Below are positions 1 to 9,242 of a stretch of 64,000 bases of DNA, in pieces; positions within the stretch are counted from its first letter, which is position 1, and each line of letters starts with the position of its first letter. The DNA comes from Nakamurella endophytica (GTDB taxonomy: Bacteria; Actinomycetota; Actinomycetes; Mycobacteriales; Nakamurellaceae): the NCBI RefSeq assembly GCF_014646215.1, contig NZ_BMNA01000004.1, positions 142,243 to 206,242 on the forward strand, in the 5' to 3' direction. Both the position numbers and the translations under genes were made by a program. The notes beneath the pieces were generated by a model. That model saw only the letters and a list, made by a program, of their open reading frames with translations, had not been told where the DNA came from and made no database searches.

Positions 1-1228
1 CGCCGGCGCGGGGGGCGAGCCGGCGGACGCCATCCGCGTCGAGATCGCCGCCGGCGGGCGGCCCTGGGCGGAACTGGTCGCCGGGACCGCCCCGGGCCCG
101 GCCGCGCCGGGCGGCACCCCGGCCGGCGAGACCGGCACGGTGGAGACCCTGCTGCGGCTGGCCCGGCTGCCGCTGCTGGCGGCGTGGGCGCAGAGCCGGC
201 TGACCTCCACCCAGCGCACCGCGCACGAGCGGGCCTCGTTCCAGCTGCTGCGTCGCATGGCCGCGGAGCCGCCGGGCGACCGGGGCGGCCCCGCGGGCGC
301 CCCGGCCGACGACGTGCAGCCACCGGAGTGGGTGGAGGAGCTGGGCTGGCGCATCGACGGCGCCAACCGCGCGGTGTGGATCTCCCCCGTCGACCTCGGC
401 GTGCCGGGCGCCCCGCCGTACCCGGAGCTGACCGAGCTGGTGCAGGCGCTCTGGCACCGGCACCTGCCGGAGTGGCCCATCGTCGAGGACGAGGACGGGT
501 GGATCTCCTGGGACAACGCCGCCCGTCGCGGCGGTGCCCCGGCGGTGCGCAAGGCCCTGGCCGGGCTGGCGGACGCGCTGCACAGCCACTCGCTGGTGGT
601 CGGCGTGGGCGGCGAGCATCGGGGCGTGCCGGGGTTGCTGCGCTCGGCCGCCGAGGCCCGGCTGGCCGCGCACGTCGCCCGGGACGGCGGCGCCGGGTCG
701 GTGCAGTGGTTCGAGCACGTCGGCGCGCGGGCGGCGCTCGCCCTGCTGCCGGTCGCCGCCATCGTGCAGGCGGCCGAGCTGTGCCTGGCCGACCTGATCG
801 CGGCCCGCGACCGGGCGGCGCTGGTCGAGACCGTGCTGGCGGTGCTGGACTGCGGGGCGTCGCTGAGCCAGGCCGCGCAACGGCTGGGCGTGCACCGCAA
901 CACCGTGCTCGCCCGGGTGGCGCGGGCCCGCGACCTCGGGCTGGTGCCGGACGACCCGGCGCAGCGGCTGGCGCTGCACGTCATCTGCTACGCGCTGGAC
1001 GTGTCCTGGTCCGGCGCGACACCCGCGGCAGGGAGCGCATCCTCGGTGACGGCGCCGACCGGGGTGACCGCCGCCGGTGCGCCCCCGGCCGGCGACGGCG
1101 ACGCCGGTCCCGGACGGTCGTCCGCCGGTCCGGCCTCCCGGCACGGCCGCCCCGGTGCCGGCCGCGCGGGGCGGCCGGCACCGGGGTCGGGCCACCGTCA
1201 GGCGACCGCCGAGGTGTCGATGCCGTAG
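1..1228 (+). CDS. PucR-family transcriptional regulator, 5' end cut by window edge
   Basis: The reading frame is open from the first bases, so the N-terminus lies outside the window. The visible part has a GGDEF-like middle region (about bases 590-810) and a C-terminal helix-turn-helix of the PucR type at about bases 830-1000. Its recognition helix is in the stretch QAAQRLGVHRNTVLARV, the family hallmark for regulators of purine, amino-acid and hydantoin catabolism. It converges with hyuAB, a plausible target (inference). After the HTH the frame continues about 70 codons as Ala/Gly/Pro-rich sequence, runs through a strong hairpin at 1150-1186 and overlaps the last 31 bp of hyuB. This tail may be dispensable. 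Confidence 0.85.
   Translation, partial: AGAGGEPADAIRVEIAAGGRPWAELVAGTAPGPAAPGGTPAGETGTVETLLRLARLPLLAAWAQSRLTSTQRTAHERASFQLLRRMAAEPPGDRGGPAGAPADDVQPPEWVEELGWRIDGANRAVWISPVDLGVPGAPPYPELTELVQALWHRHLPEWPIVEDEDGWISWDNAARRGGAPAVRKALAGLADALHSHSLVVGVGGEHRGVPGLLRSAAEARLAAHVARDGGAGSVQWFEHVGARAALALLPVAAIVQAAELCLADLIAARDRAALVETVLAVLDCGASLSQAAQRLGVHRNTVLARVARARDLGLVPDDPAQRLALHVICYALDVSWSGATPAAGSASSVTAPTGVTAAGAPPAGDGDAGPGRSSAGPASRHGRPGAGRAGRPAPGSGHRQATAEVSMP
1150..1186. terminator. Bidirectional hairpin between PucR regulator and hyuB
   Basis: Perfect 15-bp inverted repeat, CCCCGGTGCCGGCCG at 1150-1164 and its complement at 1172-1186, with a 7-nt loop. It sits just 3' of the convergent hyuB stop at 1198 and so can terminate both genes, although the regulator frame reads through it. 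There is no U-tract, as is usual at this GC content. Confidence 0.6.
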
Positions 1229-2886
1229 CGGCTGACCGCCGTCTCCGGCGTCAGGTGCCGGTCCAGCACGTCCGCCCGGACGTCCTCCGCGGCCCGCTCG
1301 GTGGGGTCACCGAAGCCGCCGCCACCGCCGGTCGCGCAGCGGATGACGTCGCCCTCGCGGATCGCCGTCCCGTTGACCTTGAGCAGGCGGCGCTCGTCCG
1401 GCCGGCCCGGATTGATGACGACCTCCGGCCCGACGGCGTCCTCGCCGCCGAACACGCCCCACGCCGGCTGCCGGGAGCGCTCGAACCACAGCGAGACCGT
1501 GCAGTCGGTGAGCGCCAGGTACTCGCGGACGACGCCGTTGCCACCGCGCCACCGGCCGGCGCCGCCGGAGTCGGGGCGGATCCGGTACTCGTTGATGCGC
1601 CACGGGTACCGCGTCTCGAGCACCTCGATCGGGATGTCCTTGAGCGAGCCGTTGACGTTGTTGATCAGCGCGCTCTCCCCGTCGCTGCCGTTCCACGCGC
1701 CCCAGCCGCCGACGGTGGCCTCCAGGCTGACCCACTCGCGGTTGTAGCGAGGGTCGGTCCCGGACGTCAGCACGATCATCGAGTCGCCGTGGCTGGCGCC
1801 CGCGACCTGGTCCGGCAGGGCCGGGGCCAGCGCCCTGGCGACCATGTCGATGAGCAGCCCCAGGTGCGAGAAGTACCACTGGCAGGCCGCCGGAGCGGTC
1901 GCACCCAGCACCGAACCCTGCCGCACCTGCGTGGTCATCGACCGGAACGAGCCGCCGTTGCCCGGCAGGTCCGGGCTGACCAGCAGCTTGTAGCCGACCC
2001 GCAGCGCCGACACCGCCTGCGCGACACCGCAGTTCACCGGACCGACGGTCTGGTCGGCGGACTCGGTGACGTCGAAGTCGATCGTGTCGCCGGCGACGGT
2101 GATCTTCAGCCGGATCGGGACCGGCGTGTCCAGGTCCACCCCGTCGTTGTCCAGCACGCCCTCCGCGGCGTACACCCCGTCGGGGATGGCGGTGATCACC
2201 GCGCGCTCGAGGACCTCGGTCTGGCGGAAGATCTCGTCCCGGGCCAGCTCCAGGGCCGGCAGCCCGAACCGCTGGACGATCTCCTGCAGCCGCTTCTCGC
2301 CCATGGTGATGCACGCGATCATGGCGTGCATGTCGCCGGTGGTCGGGTACGGGAACCGCACGTTGGTGGCGATGATGTCCATCATCGACCGCTCCGGGCG
2401 GCCACCGGAGAGCAGCTTCTGCGGGCCCATCCGCAGGCCCTCCTGGAAGATCGACACCGAGTCCATCGAGCCGCCCGGATCCTTGGACCCGACGTCGATC
2501 CAGTGCGCGCGCGAGGCCGTGAAACCGACGAGCTCGGTGTCGACGAACACCGGGCCGAAGATGGTCACGTCGTTCAGGTGCGTGCCACCCAGGTAGCTGT
2601 CGTTGAGGATCCACACGTCGCCCGGCTGCCACACCTCGCGGCCGAACCGCTCCTCGGTGGCCCGGGTGCAGGTCTCCAGGTTGCCCAGGAAGATCGGCAG
2701 CCCGGCGGACTGGCCGAGCACCTGGTGGTCGGCGTCCAGCAGCGCCACCACGCAGTCGCCGCACTCGTAGATGATCGGCGTGTAGGCCGAGCGGATCAGC
2801 GTGGCGTTCATGTCGTCCGCCGCCGAGTTCAGCGCGTTGCGGATGATCTCGACCGTGACCGGGTCGAGCGCGGTACCGGTGGTCAT
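1198..2886 (-). CDS. hyuB: Hydantoinase B / 5-oxoprolinase-type subunit
   Basis: 562-residue member of the HyuB family, the partner of HyuA in ATP-dependent hydrolysis of hydantoins or 5-oxoproline, or in acetone-carboxylase-like reactions. Family features visible are the segment DSYLGGTHLND near residues 96-106 and the C-terminal GGGGGFGDP motif. The start MTTGTALDP is chosen because its ATG overlaps the hyuA stop in an ATGA. The longer upstream frame lies inside hyuA. Translation is therefore coupled to hyuA and the two chains probably form one complex. The exact substrate cannot be read from the sequence. Confidence 0.93.
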   Translation of the reverse strand: MTTGTALDPVTVEIIRNALNSAADDMNATLIRSAYTPIIYECGDCVVALLDADHQVLGQSAGLPIFLGNLETCTRATEERFGREVWQPGDVWILNDSYLGGTHLNDVTIFGPVFVDTELVGFTASRAHWIDVGSKDPGGSMDSVSIFQEGLRMGPQKLLSGGRPERSMMDIIATNVRFPYPTTGDMHAMIACITMGEKRLQEIVQRFGLPALELARDEIFRQTEVLERAVITAIPDGVYAAEGVLDNDGVDLDTPVPIRLKITVAGDTIDFDVTESADQTVGPVNCGVAQAVSALRVGYKLLVSPDLPGNGGSFRSMTTQVRQGSVLGATAPAACQWYFSHLGLLIDMVARALAPALPDQVAGASHGDSMIVLTSGTDPRYNREWVSLEATVGGWGAWNGSDGESALINNVNGSLKDIPIEVLETRYPWRINEYRIRPDSGGAGRWRGGNGVVREYLALTDCTVSLWFERSRQPAWGVFGGEDAVGPEVVINPGRPDERRLLKVNGTAIREGDVIRCATGGGGGFGDPTERAAEDVRADVLDRHLTPETAVSRYGIDTSAVA

Positions 2887-4934
2887 GCCTCTACCTCCTG
2901 CTGGGCGCGGATGATCAGGGAGCCGGCGTCGTCCACGGTGACCTGGAAGCCGGGCGGCACCACGGTGGTGGCCGTGGCCTCGACGACGATCGCCGGGCCG
3001 GCGAAACGGTGCGCGGCGCCCAGGTCGTCGCGGCGGATCAGCATGGTCTCGCAGGGGCGGCCGTCGAAGACCACCGTGCGGACCACGTGCGGGACCTCCT
3101 CGGACCGGGCCACCGGCCACTCCTGCGGCGCCGGCTTGCCCAGGTCGCCGAAGGCCGTGGTGCGCAGCGCGACGAACTCGATCGGCGCGCCGAGATTCGC
3201 GTGACCGTACCGGTCCTGGTGCTGCTGTGCGAACCGCTCGGCGACCGCGGTGAGGAACTCCGGGCGGCCCGGCTCGTCCGCGTCGGTCAGCGGCACGGTC
3301 AGCGTGTACTCCTGCGCCTCGTACCGGATGTCGACGGCGTGCGCCACCGCCCGCTGCTCGGGCTTGACACCCTCGTCGTCCAGCGTGGCCAGGCCCTGCT
3401 CCTGCATCCGGCGCAGCGTGGCCGCCATGTCCGCGGCGTCCAGGTCGGCGTCGAGGAAGAAGTACGGCTCGGTGAAGTCCTTGCGGATCCGGGTCTGCAG
3501 CATGCCCCAGGCCGAGAACGCGCCGGGGAACCGCGGGACGATGGTCTCGGCGATGCCCAGCTCCTGCGCCAGGAAGACGGCGTGCATGGGGCCGGCGCCG
3601 CCGAACGCCACCAGGCTCGAATCGCGTGGCTCGATCCCCCGGGACACGGTGATCGTGCGGATCGCCTGCGCCATCTTGGAATTGGCGACGGTGCAGATGC
3701 CCTCGGCCATCTCGGTGGTGTCCAGGCCGAAGCTCTCGCCCAGGGCGGCGACCGCGGTCTTGGCCGCGTCGGTGTCCAGGGTCATCTGCCCGCCGGCGAA
3801 GCCCTCCGGGTCGATCCGGCCCAGCACCAGGTTGGCGTCGGTCACGGTCGGCTCGGTGCCGCCCCGGCCGTAGCAGGCCGGGCCCGGCCGGGCACCCGCC
3901 GAGCGCGGGCCGACCCGCAGGCCACCGGCCTCGGACCAGGCGACCGAGCCGCCGCCGGCCCCGACGGTGTGGATGTTGACCACGCTCATCAGCATCGGCA
4001 GGCCCTCGAGCTGGGCCTCCGCGGACACGTCGGGTTCGCCGTCGACGATCAGCGAGACGTCGAACGACGTCCCGCCCATGTCGACGCCGATCAGATTGCG
4101 GCGTCCCGACTGTCGCGATAGCTCGGCGCAGGCGATGGCGCCACCGACCGGTCCGGACAGCAGGGTCTGCAGCGGCCGGGCACGCGCCGACTCGGCCGTC
4201 AGGATGCCGCCGGAGGACTGCATGACGTGCAGCGGGACGCCGAGACCGTCGCTGCGCAGCCGGTCCTCGAGCTCGAGCAGGTAGCGCCGCACGATCGGGC
4301 CGGTGTAGCTCTCCACCACGGCGGACGAGGTGCGCTCGTACTCACGCCACTCCTTGGCGGCCTCGTGCGAGAGCGAGACGGTGAAGTCGTCGCCGAGCTC
4401 GGCGAGCAGGATCTCCCTGGCCCGCAGCTCGTGCGCCGGGTTCTTGTAGCTGAACAGGAACGCCACCGCGACCGCGCCGTGGCCCTGGGCGCGGACGTCC
4501 GCCGCCGCCAGCCGCACGGCGGCCTCGTCCAGCGGCTCGAGTTCGCTGCCGTCGGCCGCGATCCGGCCGCCGATGCCGCGGACGTCGCGGCGCGGCACGA
4601 GCGGCTCAGGCTTGCGGTAGTGCAGGTCGTACAGGCGGGTCCGCGGACCGCGCGCGATGTGGTAGCTGTCCTCGGCGCCGGCGGTGCCGAGCAGCAGCAC
4701 CTTGACGCCGCGGCGCTCCAGGAAGGCGTTGAGGCCCTGGGTGGTGCCGTGGACCAGGAAACCGATGTCCGACGTCCGGCCGATCACCGACCCCAGTCCC
4801 TCCAGCACCCCCTCGGACAGGTTGCCGGGGGTGGTGGAGGCCTTGCCGGCGGCGAAGGTGCCGGTGTCCTCGTCGTAGGTGACGACGTCGGTGAAGGTCC
4901 CGCCGATGTCCATCGAGACGCGGTACGAGCCCAT
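2883..4934 (-). CDS. hyuA: Hydantoinase A / 5-oxoprolinase-type ATPase subunit
   Basis: 683-residue HyuA-family protein, the ATP-dependent subunit that activates the cyclic amide. Actin-fold phosphate-binding signatures are present: MDIGGTFTDVV at residues 8-18 and VDMGGTSFDVSL in the second half, followed by a glycine-rich GAGGGSVA. Length is normal for the family (about 650-700). The ATG is preceded by GGAG at good spacing. It is the first gene of a two-gene operon with hyuB and is divergent from the downstream kinase gene. The PucR-type regulator at the left edge is a reasonable candidate controller (inference). Confidence 0.94.
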   Translation of the reverse strand: MGSYRVSMDIGGTFTDVVTYDEDTGTFAAGKASTTPGNLSEGVLEGLGSVIGRTSDIGFLVHGTTQGLNAFLERRGVKVLLLGTAGAEDSYHIARGPRTRLYDLHYRKPEPLVPRRDVRGIGGRIAADGSELEPLDEAAVRLAAADVRAQGHGAVAVAFLFSYKNPAHELRAREILLAELGDDFTVSLSHEAAKEWREYERTSSAVVESYTGPIVRRYLLELEDRLRSDGLGVPLHVMQSSGGILTAESARARPLQTLLSGPVGGAIACAELSRQSGRRNLIGVDMGGTSFDVSLIVDGEPDVSAEAQLEGLPMLMSVVNIHTVGAGGGSVAWSEAGGLRVGPRSAGARPGPACYGRGGTEPTVTDANLVLGRIDPEGFAGGQMTLDTDAAKTAVAALGESFGLDTTEMAEGICTVANSKMAQAIRTITVSRGIEPRDSSLVAFGGAGPMHAVFLAQELGIAETIVPRFPGAFSAWGMLQTRIRKDFTEPYFFLDADLDAADMAATLRRMQEQGLATLDDEGVKPEQRAVAHAVDIRYEAQEYTLTVPLTDADEPGRPEFLTAVAERFAQQHQDRYGHANLGAPIEFVALRTTAFGDLGKPAPQEWPVARSEEVPHVVRTVVFDGRPCETMLIRRDDLGAAHRFAGPAIVVEATATTVVPPGFQVTVDDAGSLIIRAQQEVEA

Positions 4935-5137
4935 GGGATCTCCGATCTGCTGGCCGGTGTGGCGCTCACCCTAGGAACGGGGCGCCCGGGCCCGGTGTGC
5001 ACCGCGCATACGCAACCGGGCCTGCTGCGTGCTGGCTGCACGACGGCGGGTCCGGCGCGCTCCGGACCACCGGCCGGCCCGCGGATCCGCGGCGCACCGC
5101 GGCCGGGTCGCCGCCGGCGGCCCCGCCGGACACCACA

Positions 5138-6676
5138 ATGGACCGCGTGACCAGCGCGGACCGGCCGGCCGGACCCCCTGCAGCCGCTGCCCCGCGCGCC
5201 GGGGCGCCGGCCGCCCGACCGGCCACCGGCCGGTCCGGCTCGCACCCGGCCCCCCGGTACCTCGCCGGCCGGTACCGGCTCGAGCGCGTGCTGGGCCGCG
5301 GTGCCATGGGCACGGTCTGGGCCGCGCACGACGAGGCGCTGCACCGCTGGGTGGCGATCAAGGAGGTCGACCTGCCGCGCGGGGTGCCCGTGTCGGAGGC
5401 CGACCAGGTCGCCGACCGGGCCATGCGGGAGGCCAGGGCGGTCGCGTCGGTCTCCGACCCGCACGTCGTCACGATCTTCGACCTGCTCTCCATCGGGCAC
5501 GCGCCGGCGATCGTCATGGAACTGCTGGATGCGCGGTCGCTCGCGGAGGTGCTGCAGGAGGGACCGCTGGACGACGGCGCCGCGACCACCGTGGGACGCG
5601 GGGTGGCGGCCGGCCTGGTGGCGGCCCACGCCGCCGGGGTGACGCACCGGGACGTCAAGCCGGGCAACGTGCTGCTCTGCCGGGACGGGCGGGTCAAGCT
5701 CACCGACTTCGGCATCGCCCGGACCATCGGCGAGCAGACCCTGACCGCGACCGGGCTGCTTCTCGGATCGCCCGCGTACATCGCTCCCGAGGTGGCCGGC
5801 GGCCGGCCCGCCACCGCGATGGCCGACGCCTGGGGGCTGGGGGCGCTGCTGTTCGCCTGCGTGCAGGGCGTGCCGCCGTTCGACGGCGGCGACCCGTTCC
5901 GGACGCTGTCCGCGGTGGTGCAGGACCCGGTGCCGCCGCACCCGGCCGCCGGCCGGCTCGGACCGCTGATCGACGGCCTGCTCGTCAAGGACCCGGCGGC
6001 GCGGATGACCGTGTCGCAGGCGCTGCACCTGCTGCGCCAGCTCGACGACGACCCGATGGGCGAGCGGCTGATCCCCCGGGCCGCCCGGCCCGGACCCGCG
6101 GCGCCGCGGGCGGCGCGCCAGGCGCCACCGGGGCCGGCGTCCCCGTCCGGGCGGGCCCCGGTGGACCGCGCGGCCGGCCCCACCGCGACCCGCCCGGGTC
6201 GCCCGGCACGGCCGGCCGGGCTGCCGCCGCCGCCGTGGGCCGGCGGTGCCGGCAGTGCCGGCGGTGCCGGCGGTGCCGGCCGTGCGCTGCCGCCGCCGCC
6301 GTGGGCCGGCACCTCCGCGGCCGCGGCGGCCGCCGCCCTGCCGGCGCTGCCGGCACCGACCGTGCGGCCACCGCTGCGCGGGCGGCGGCTGGTGGTCGCG
6401 GCCGTGCTGGTCGCCCTGCTCGCCGCCGCCGGCGGCTTCTTCGGGGTGCGCGCGATCGCCGCGCTGGCCCGGTCCACGGCGGGCGAGGGCAGCCCGCCCG
6501 CCGCGGCGGCGGCCGCCCGCTCCACAGACGCTCCGGCCGCCATGTCGACCGACGCCCCGGCCGGCCTGTCGACCGACGCCCCGGCGGCCCTGTCCTCGGA
6601 CGGCTCGGCTGCCCGGTCCACGGACGGCCCGGCAGCGGCCCCGCACACCGCCCTCACCCCGGGGCGCCCCGGTTAG
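5138..6676 (+). CDS. Receptor-type serine/threonine protein kinase
   Basis: Eukaryotic-like protein kinase of about 512 residues. Kinase domain is residues 45-300: glycine loop LGRGAMGTV (52-60), catalytic lysine in VAIKEV (about 75), HRDVKPGN (170-177), DFG (190-192) and APE (216-218). A Pro/Gly/Ala-rich linker with two PPPPWAG blocks follows, then one membrane helix at about 418-440 and a short outer segment made of five 8-residue STDAPAxx repeats. No PASTA or other folded sensor domain is seen. The ATG at 5138 is preferred over the earlier in-frame 4997 start, which adds unrelated low-complexity sequence; GTG at 5147 is another option. It ends 9 nt before punA. Confidence 0.9.
   Translation: MDRVTSADRPAGPPAAAAPRAGAPAARPATGRSGSHPAPRYLAGRYRLERVLGRGAMGTVWAAHDEALHRWVAIKEVDLPRGVPVSEADQVADRAMREARAVASVSDPHVVTIFDLLSIGHAPAIVMELLDARSLAEVLQEGPLDDGAATTVGRGVAAGLVAAHAAGVTHRDVKPGNVLLCRDGRVKLTDFGIARTIGEQTLTATGLLLGSPAYIAPEVAGGRPATAMADAWGLGALLFACVQGVPPFDGGDPFRTLSAVVQDPVPPHPAAGRLGPLIDGLLVKDPAARMTVSQALHLLRQLDDDPMGERLIPRAARPGPAAPRAARQAPPGPASPSGRAPVDRAAGPTATRPGRPARPAGLPPPPWAGGAGSAGGAGGAGRALPPPPWAGTSAAAAAAALPALPAPTVRPPLRGRRLVVAAVLVALLAAAGGFFGVRAIAALARSTAGEGSPPAAAAAARSTDAPAAMSTDAPAGLSTDAPAALSSDGSAARSTDGPAAAPHTALTPGRPG
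6521..6640 (+). repeat. Five 24-bp degenerate coding repeats in kinase ectodomain
   Basis: Five consecutive 24-bp units encode STDAPAAM, STDAPAGL, STDAPAAL, SSDGSAAR and STDGPAAA directly after the membrane helix. The extracellular tail is thus a short Ser/Thr/Ala/Pro repeat stalk rather than a ligand-binding domain. Confidence 0.7.
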
Positions 6677-6679
6677 GCT
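6674..6679 (+). promoter_or_regulatory. -10 element for leaderless punA
   Basis: TAGGCT lies exactly 6 nt before the punA GTG, the spacing expected for a leaderless actinobacterial transcript. Its first three bases are the TAG stop codon of the kinase gene. No clear -35 is seen. The same layout recurs at deoC, add, the P450 gene and the SDR. Confidence 0.45.
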
Positions 6680-6685
6680 CCGCCG

Positions 6686-7495
6686 GTGACGACCGATTCG
6701 CCGGAGAACAGCCGCGCCACGGCGGAGGAGGCGGCCGCGCTGCTCGCTCGGGCCACCGGGGTGCTGCACCACGACGTCGCCCTGGTCCTGGGCTCGGGGT
6801 GGGGACCGGCCGCGGACGCCCTCGGCACCCCGACCGCGGAGCTGGCGACCGAGCACCTGCCCGGCTTCCGCCCGCCCGGCGTCGAGGGCCATGCCGGCAC
6901 GCTGCGGTCCGTCCCGATCGCCGGTAAGCGGGCGCTGGTCTTCCAGGGCCGCACCCACCTGTACGAGGGGCGTGGGGTCGCCTCGGTGGTGCATGCCGTG
7001 CGCACCGCCACCGCCGCCGGCGCGCGGCTGGTCGTGCTCACCAACGCGGCCGGCGGGCTGCGCGAGAGCATGTCGCCCGGCCAGCCGGTGCTGATCAGCG
7101 ACCACCTGAACCTGACCGCCACCTCGCCGCTGGTGGGCGCGCAGTTCGTGGACCTGACCGACCTGTGGTCGCCCCGGCTGCGGGCGCTGGCCCGGAGCAT
7201 CGACCCGTCGCTCGAGGAGGGCGTCTACGCCCAGCTGCCCGGGCCGCACTTCGAGACACCGGCAGAGATCCGCATGCTGCGCACCCTGGGCGCCGACCTG
7301 GTCGGCATGTCCACGGTGCTGGAGGCGATCGCCGCCCGGGCCGCGGGCGCCGAGGTCTTCGGGGTGTCGCTGGTGACGAACATGGCCGCCGGGATGACCG
7401 GGCAGGCGCTGGACCACCAGGAGGTGCTGCAGACCGGGCGGGAGGCGGCCGGACGGATGGGTGCCCTGCTGGCCGAGGTGGTGGCGCAGGCGTGA
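6686..7495 (+). CDS. punA: Purine nucleoside phosphorylase (trimeric type)
   Basis: 269-residue phosphorylase that splits purine (deoxy)ribonucleosides with phosphate into base and (deoxy)ribose-1-phosphate. Motifs of the low-molecular-mass PNP family are visible: VLGSGWG near residue 33 (phosphate site), TNAAGGL mid-protein, VGMSTVLEA and SLVTNMAAG near the end. It starts with GTG 9 nt after the kinase gene and its stop overlaps the pmmB start as GTGA. With pmmB it converts nucleosides to pentose-5-phosphates. The M. tuberculosis deoD-pmmB pair is arranged the same way, as recalled from that genome. Confidence 0.95.
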   Translation: MTTDSPENSRATAEEAAALLARATGVLHHDVALVLGSGWGPAADALGTPTAELATEHLPGFRPPGVEGHAGTLRSVPIAGKRALVFQGRTHLYEGRGVASVVHAVRTATAAGARLVVLTNAAGGLRESMSPGQPVLISDHLNLTATSPLVGAQFVDLTDLWSPRLRALARSIDPSLEEGVYAQLPGPHFETPAEIRMLRTLGADLVGMSTVLEAIAARAAGAEVFGVSLVTNMAAGMTGQALDHQEVLQTGREAAGRMGALLAEVVAQA

Positions 7496-9174
7496 CCGGG
7501 TCCGGCGCCCTGACCCCCGATCTGCGGACCGCCACCCTGGCCTGGATCGCGGACGACCCGCACCCGGGCGACCGCGCCGAACTGCAGCAGCTCCTCGACC
7601 GGGCCGGCGACGACGGCGACGCCGCGGCCGAACTCGCCGACCGGATGCGGGCGCCCCTGGCCTTCGGCACGGCCGGGCTGCGCGGCGCGCTGCGCGCCGG
7701 CCCGGGCGGCATGAACCTGGCCACCGTGCGGCGGGCCGCGGCCGGCGTCGCCCGGTACCTGCGCGAGCAGGGCGACGTGGACCGCGTGGTGGTGGGCTTC
7801 GACGCGCGACACCGGTCGTCCGAGTTCGCCCGGGACGTCGCCGGGGTGCTGGCCGCCGCCGGCTTCCCGGCGCTGCTGGCGTCCGGTCCGGTCCCGACGC
7901 CGGTCACCGCCTACGCCACCCGGGCGCTGGCCGCCGCGGCCGGCATCCAGGTCACCGCCTCGCACAACCCGCCGCAGGACAACGGCCTGAAGGTCTATTT
8001 GCGCGGCGGCACGCAGCTGGTGGGTCCCGCCGACGGTGACATCGAGAACGCCATCCGGTCCGCGGGACCGGCCCGGGACATCGACACCGGCGGCGAGCCG
8101 CAGCCCTGGCCGCCGGACCTCGTCGAGTCGTACCGCCGGCGCGCGGCCGCGGTGGCCACCGTCCCGGCCGCCACCGCGCTGCGGGTGGCGGCGACCGCGC
8201 TGCACGGCGTCGGCGCCGCGCTCCTGGTGGACACCCTGGCGCTGGCCGGCATCACCGACGTGCACCAGGTGCCCGAGCAGGAGCGCCCCGACCCGGACTT
8301 CCCGACCGTGGTCTTCCCCAATCCCGAGGAACCCGGCGCCTGCGACCTGCTGCTCGACCTGGCCGCGCGGATCGGCGCGGACGTCGCGGTGGCCAACGAC
8401 CCGGACGCCGACCGGTGCAGCATCGGCGTCCCCACCGGGTCCGGGTGGCGGATGCTCAGCGGCGACGAGACCGGCACCCTGCTCGGCGACCACCTGCTGC
8501 GCCGGCTGGACCGCACGGCGCACCCCGATCCCCTGGTCGCGACGACCATCGTCTCGTCCGAGCAGCTGCGGGCGGTGGCCGGCGCGCACGGCGCCCGCCA
8601 CGACGAGACCCTCACCGGGTTCAAGTGGATCGTCCGCGCCGGGGACGGCGCCGGCACCGGGCTCGTCTTCGGGTACGAGGAGGCGCTGGGACTGGCCGTC
8701 GACCCGGACGCGGTGCGGGACAAGGACGGCATCTCGGCGGCCGTGCTGGCCTGCGACCTGGTGGCGACGCTCAAGTCGGAGGGCCGCACGGTGCAGGACC
8801 GGCTGGACGAGCTGGCCCGCCGGGACGGGCTGTACACCACCGGTGCGCTGTCGGTCCGGGTCACCGACCTGTCGCTGATCGGCGACGCCCTGCGCCGGCT
8901 GCGGGCCGCGCCGCCGGACCGGCTGGCCGGCGAGCGGGTGGAGTCCGTCGAGGATCTCCTGCCCCGCACCGACGGGCTGGTGCTGCGCACCGCCACCCAG
9001 CGCGTCGTCGTCCGGCCGTCCGGGACCGAGCCCAAGCTCAAGTGCTACCTGCAGGTGGTCGACCCGGTGCCGCCCGGGACGGGCGATCTCGCCCCGCTGC
9101 GCGCCCGGGCGCAGGCCCGGCTGGACGACCTGCGGGCGGCGGTCGAAGCCGCGGTCGGCCTGGCCCCGGCCTGA
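7492..9174 (+). CDS. pmmB: Phospho-sugar mutase (phosphomannomutase/phosphopentomutase type)
   Basis: 560-residue alpha-D-phosphohexomutase-family enzyme. The phosphoserine loop [11 protein letters not shown] places the active-site serine at residue 157, and the Mg-binding loop DPDADR supplies D303, D305 and D307. A C-terminal phosphate-binding segment, [12 protein letters not shown], is also present. The GTG start is chosen because it forms a GTGA overlap with punA; the longer frame upstream is a shadow. Coupling to a nucleoside phosphorylase suggests it interconverts (deoxy)ribose-1-phosphate and 5-phosphate. The family also covers hexose phosphates, so specificity is inferred. Confidence 0.93.
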   Translation: MTGSGALTPDLRTATLAWIADDPHPGDRAELQQLLDRAGDDGDAAAELADRMRAPLAFGTAGLRGALRAGPGGMNLATVRRAAAGVARYLREQGDVDRVVVGFDARHRSSEFARDVAGVLAAAGFPALLASGPVPTPVTAYATRALAAAAGIQVTASHNPPQDNGLKVYLRGGTQLVGPADGDIENAIRSAGPARDIDTGGEPQPWPPDLVESYRRRAAAVATVPAATALRVAATALHGVGAALLVDTLALAGITDVHQVPEQERPDPDFPTVVFPNPEEPGACDLLLDLAARIGADVAVANDPDADRCSIGVPTGSGWRMLSGDETGTLLGDHLLRRLDRTAHPDPLVATTIVSSEQLRAVAGAHGARHDETLTGFKWIVRAGDGAGTGLVFGYEEALGLAVDPDAVRDKDGISAAVLACDLVATLKSEGRTVQDRLDELARRDGLYTTGALSVRVTDLSLIGDALRRLRAAPPDRLAGERVESVEDLLPRTDGLVLRTATQRVVVRPSGTEPKLKCYLQVVDPVPPGTGDLAPLRARAQARLDDLRAAVEAAVGLAPA

Positions 9175-9242
9175 CCGCGCCCCGCTTCCTCGGCGACCTG
9201 GTGGCCGCCTCGGGCCGCCCCGCCGGCACACCGCTCAGGCCG

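Noticed and set aside
184-3204. A 1006-codon open frame on the plus strand
   Set aside because: It is a GC-bias shadow of the PucR regulator and of hyuAB in another frame: Arg/Pro/Gly-rich, with no recognisable domain.
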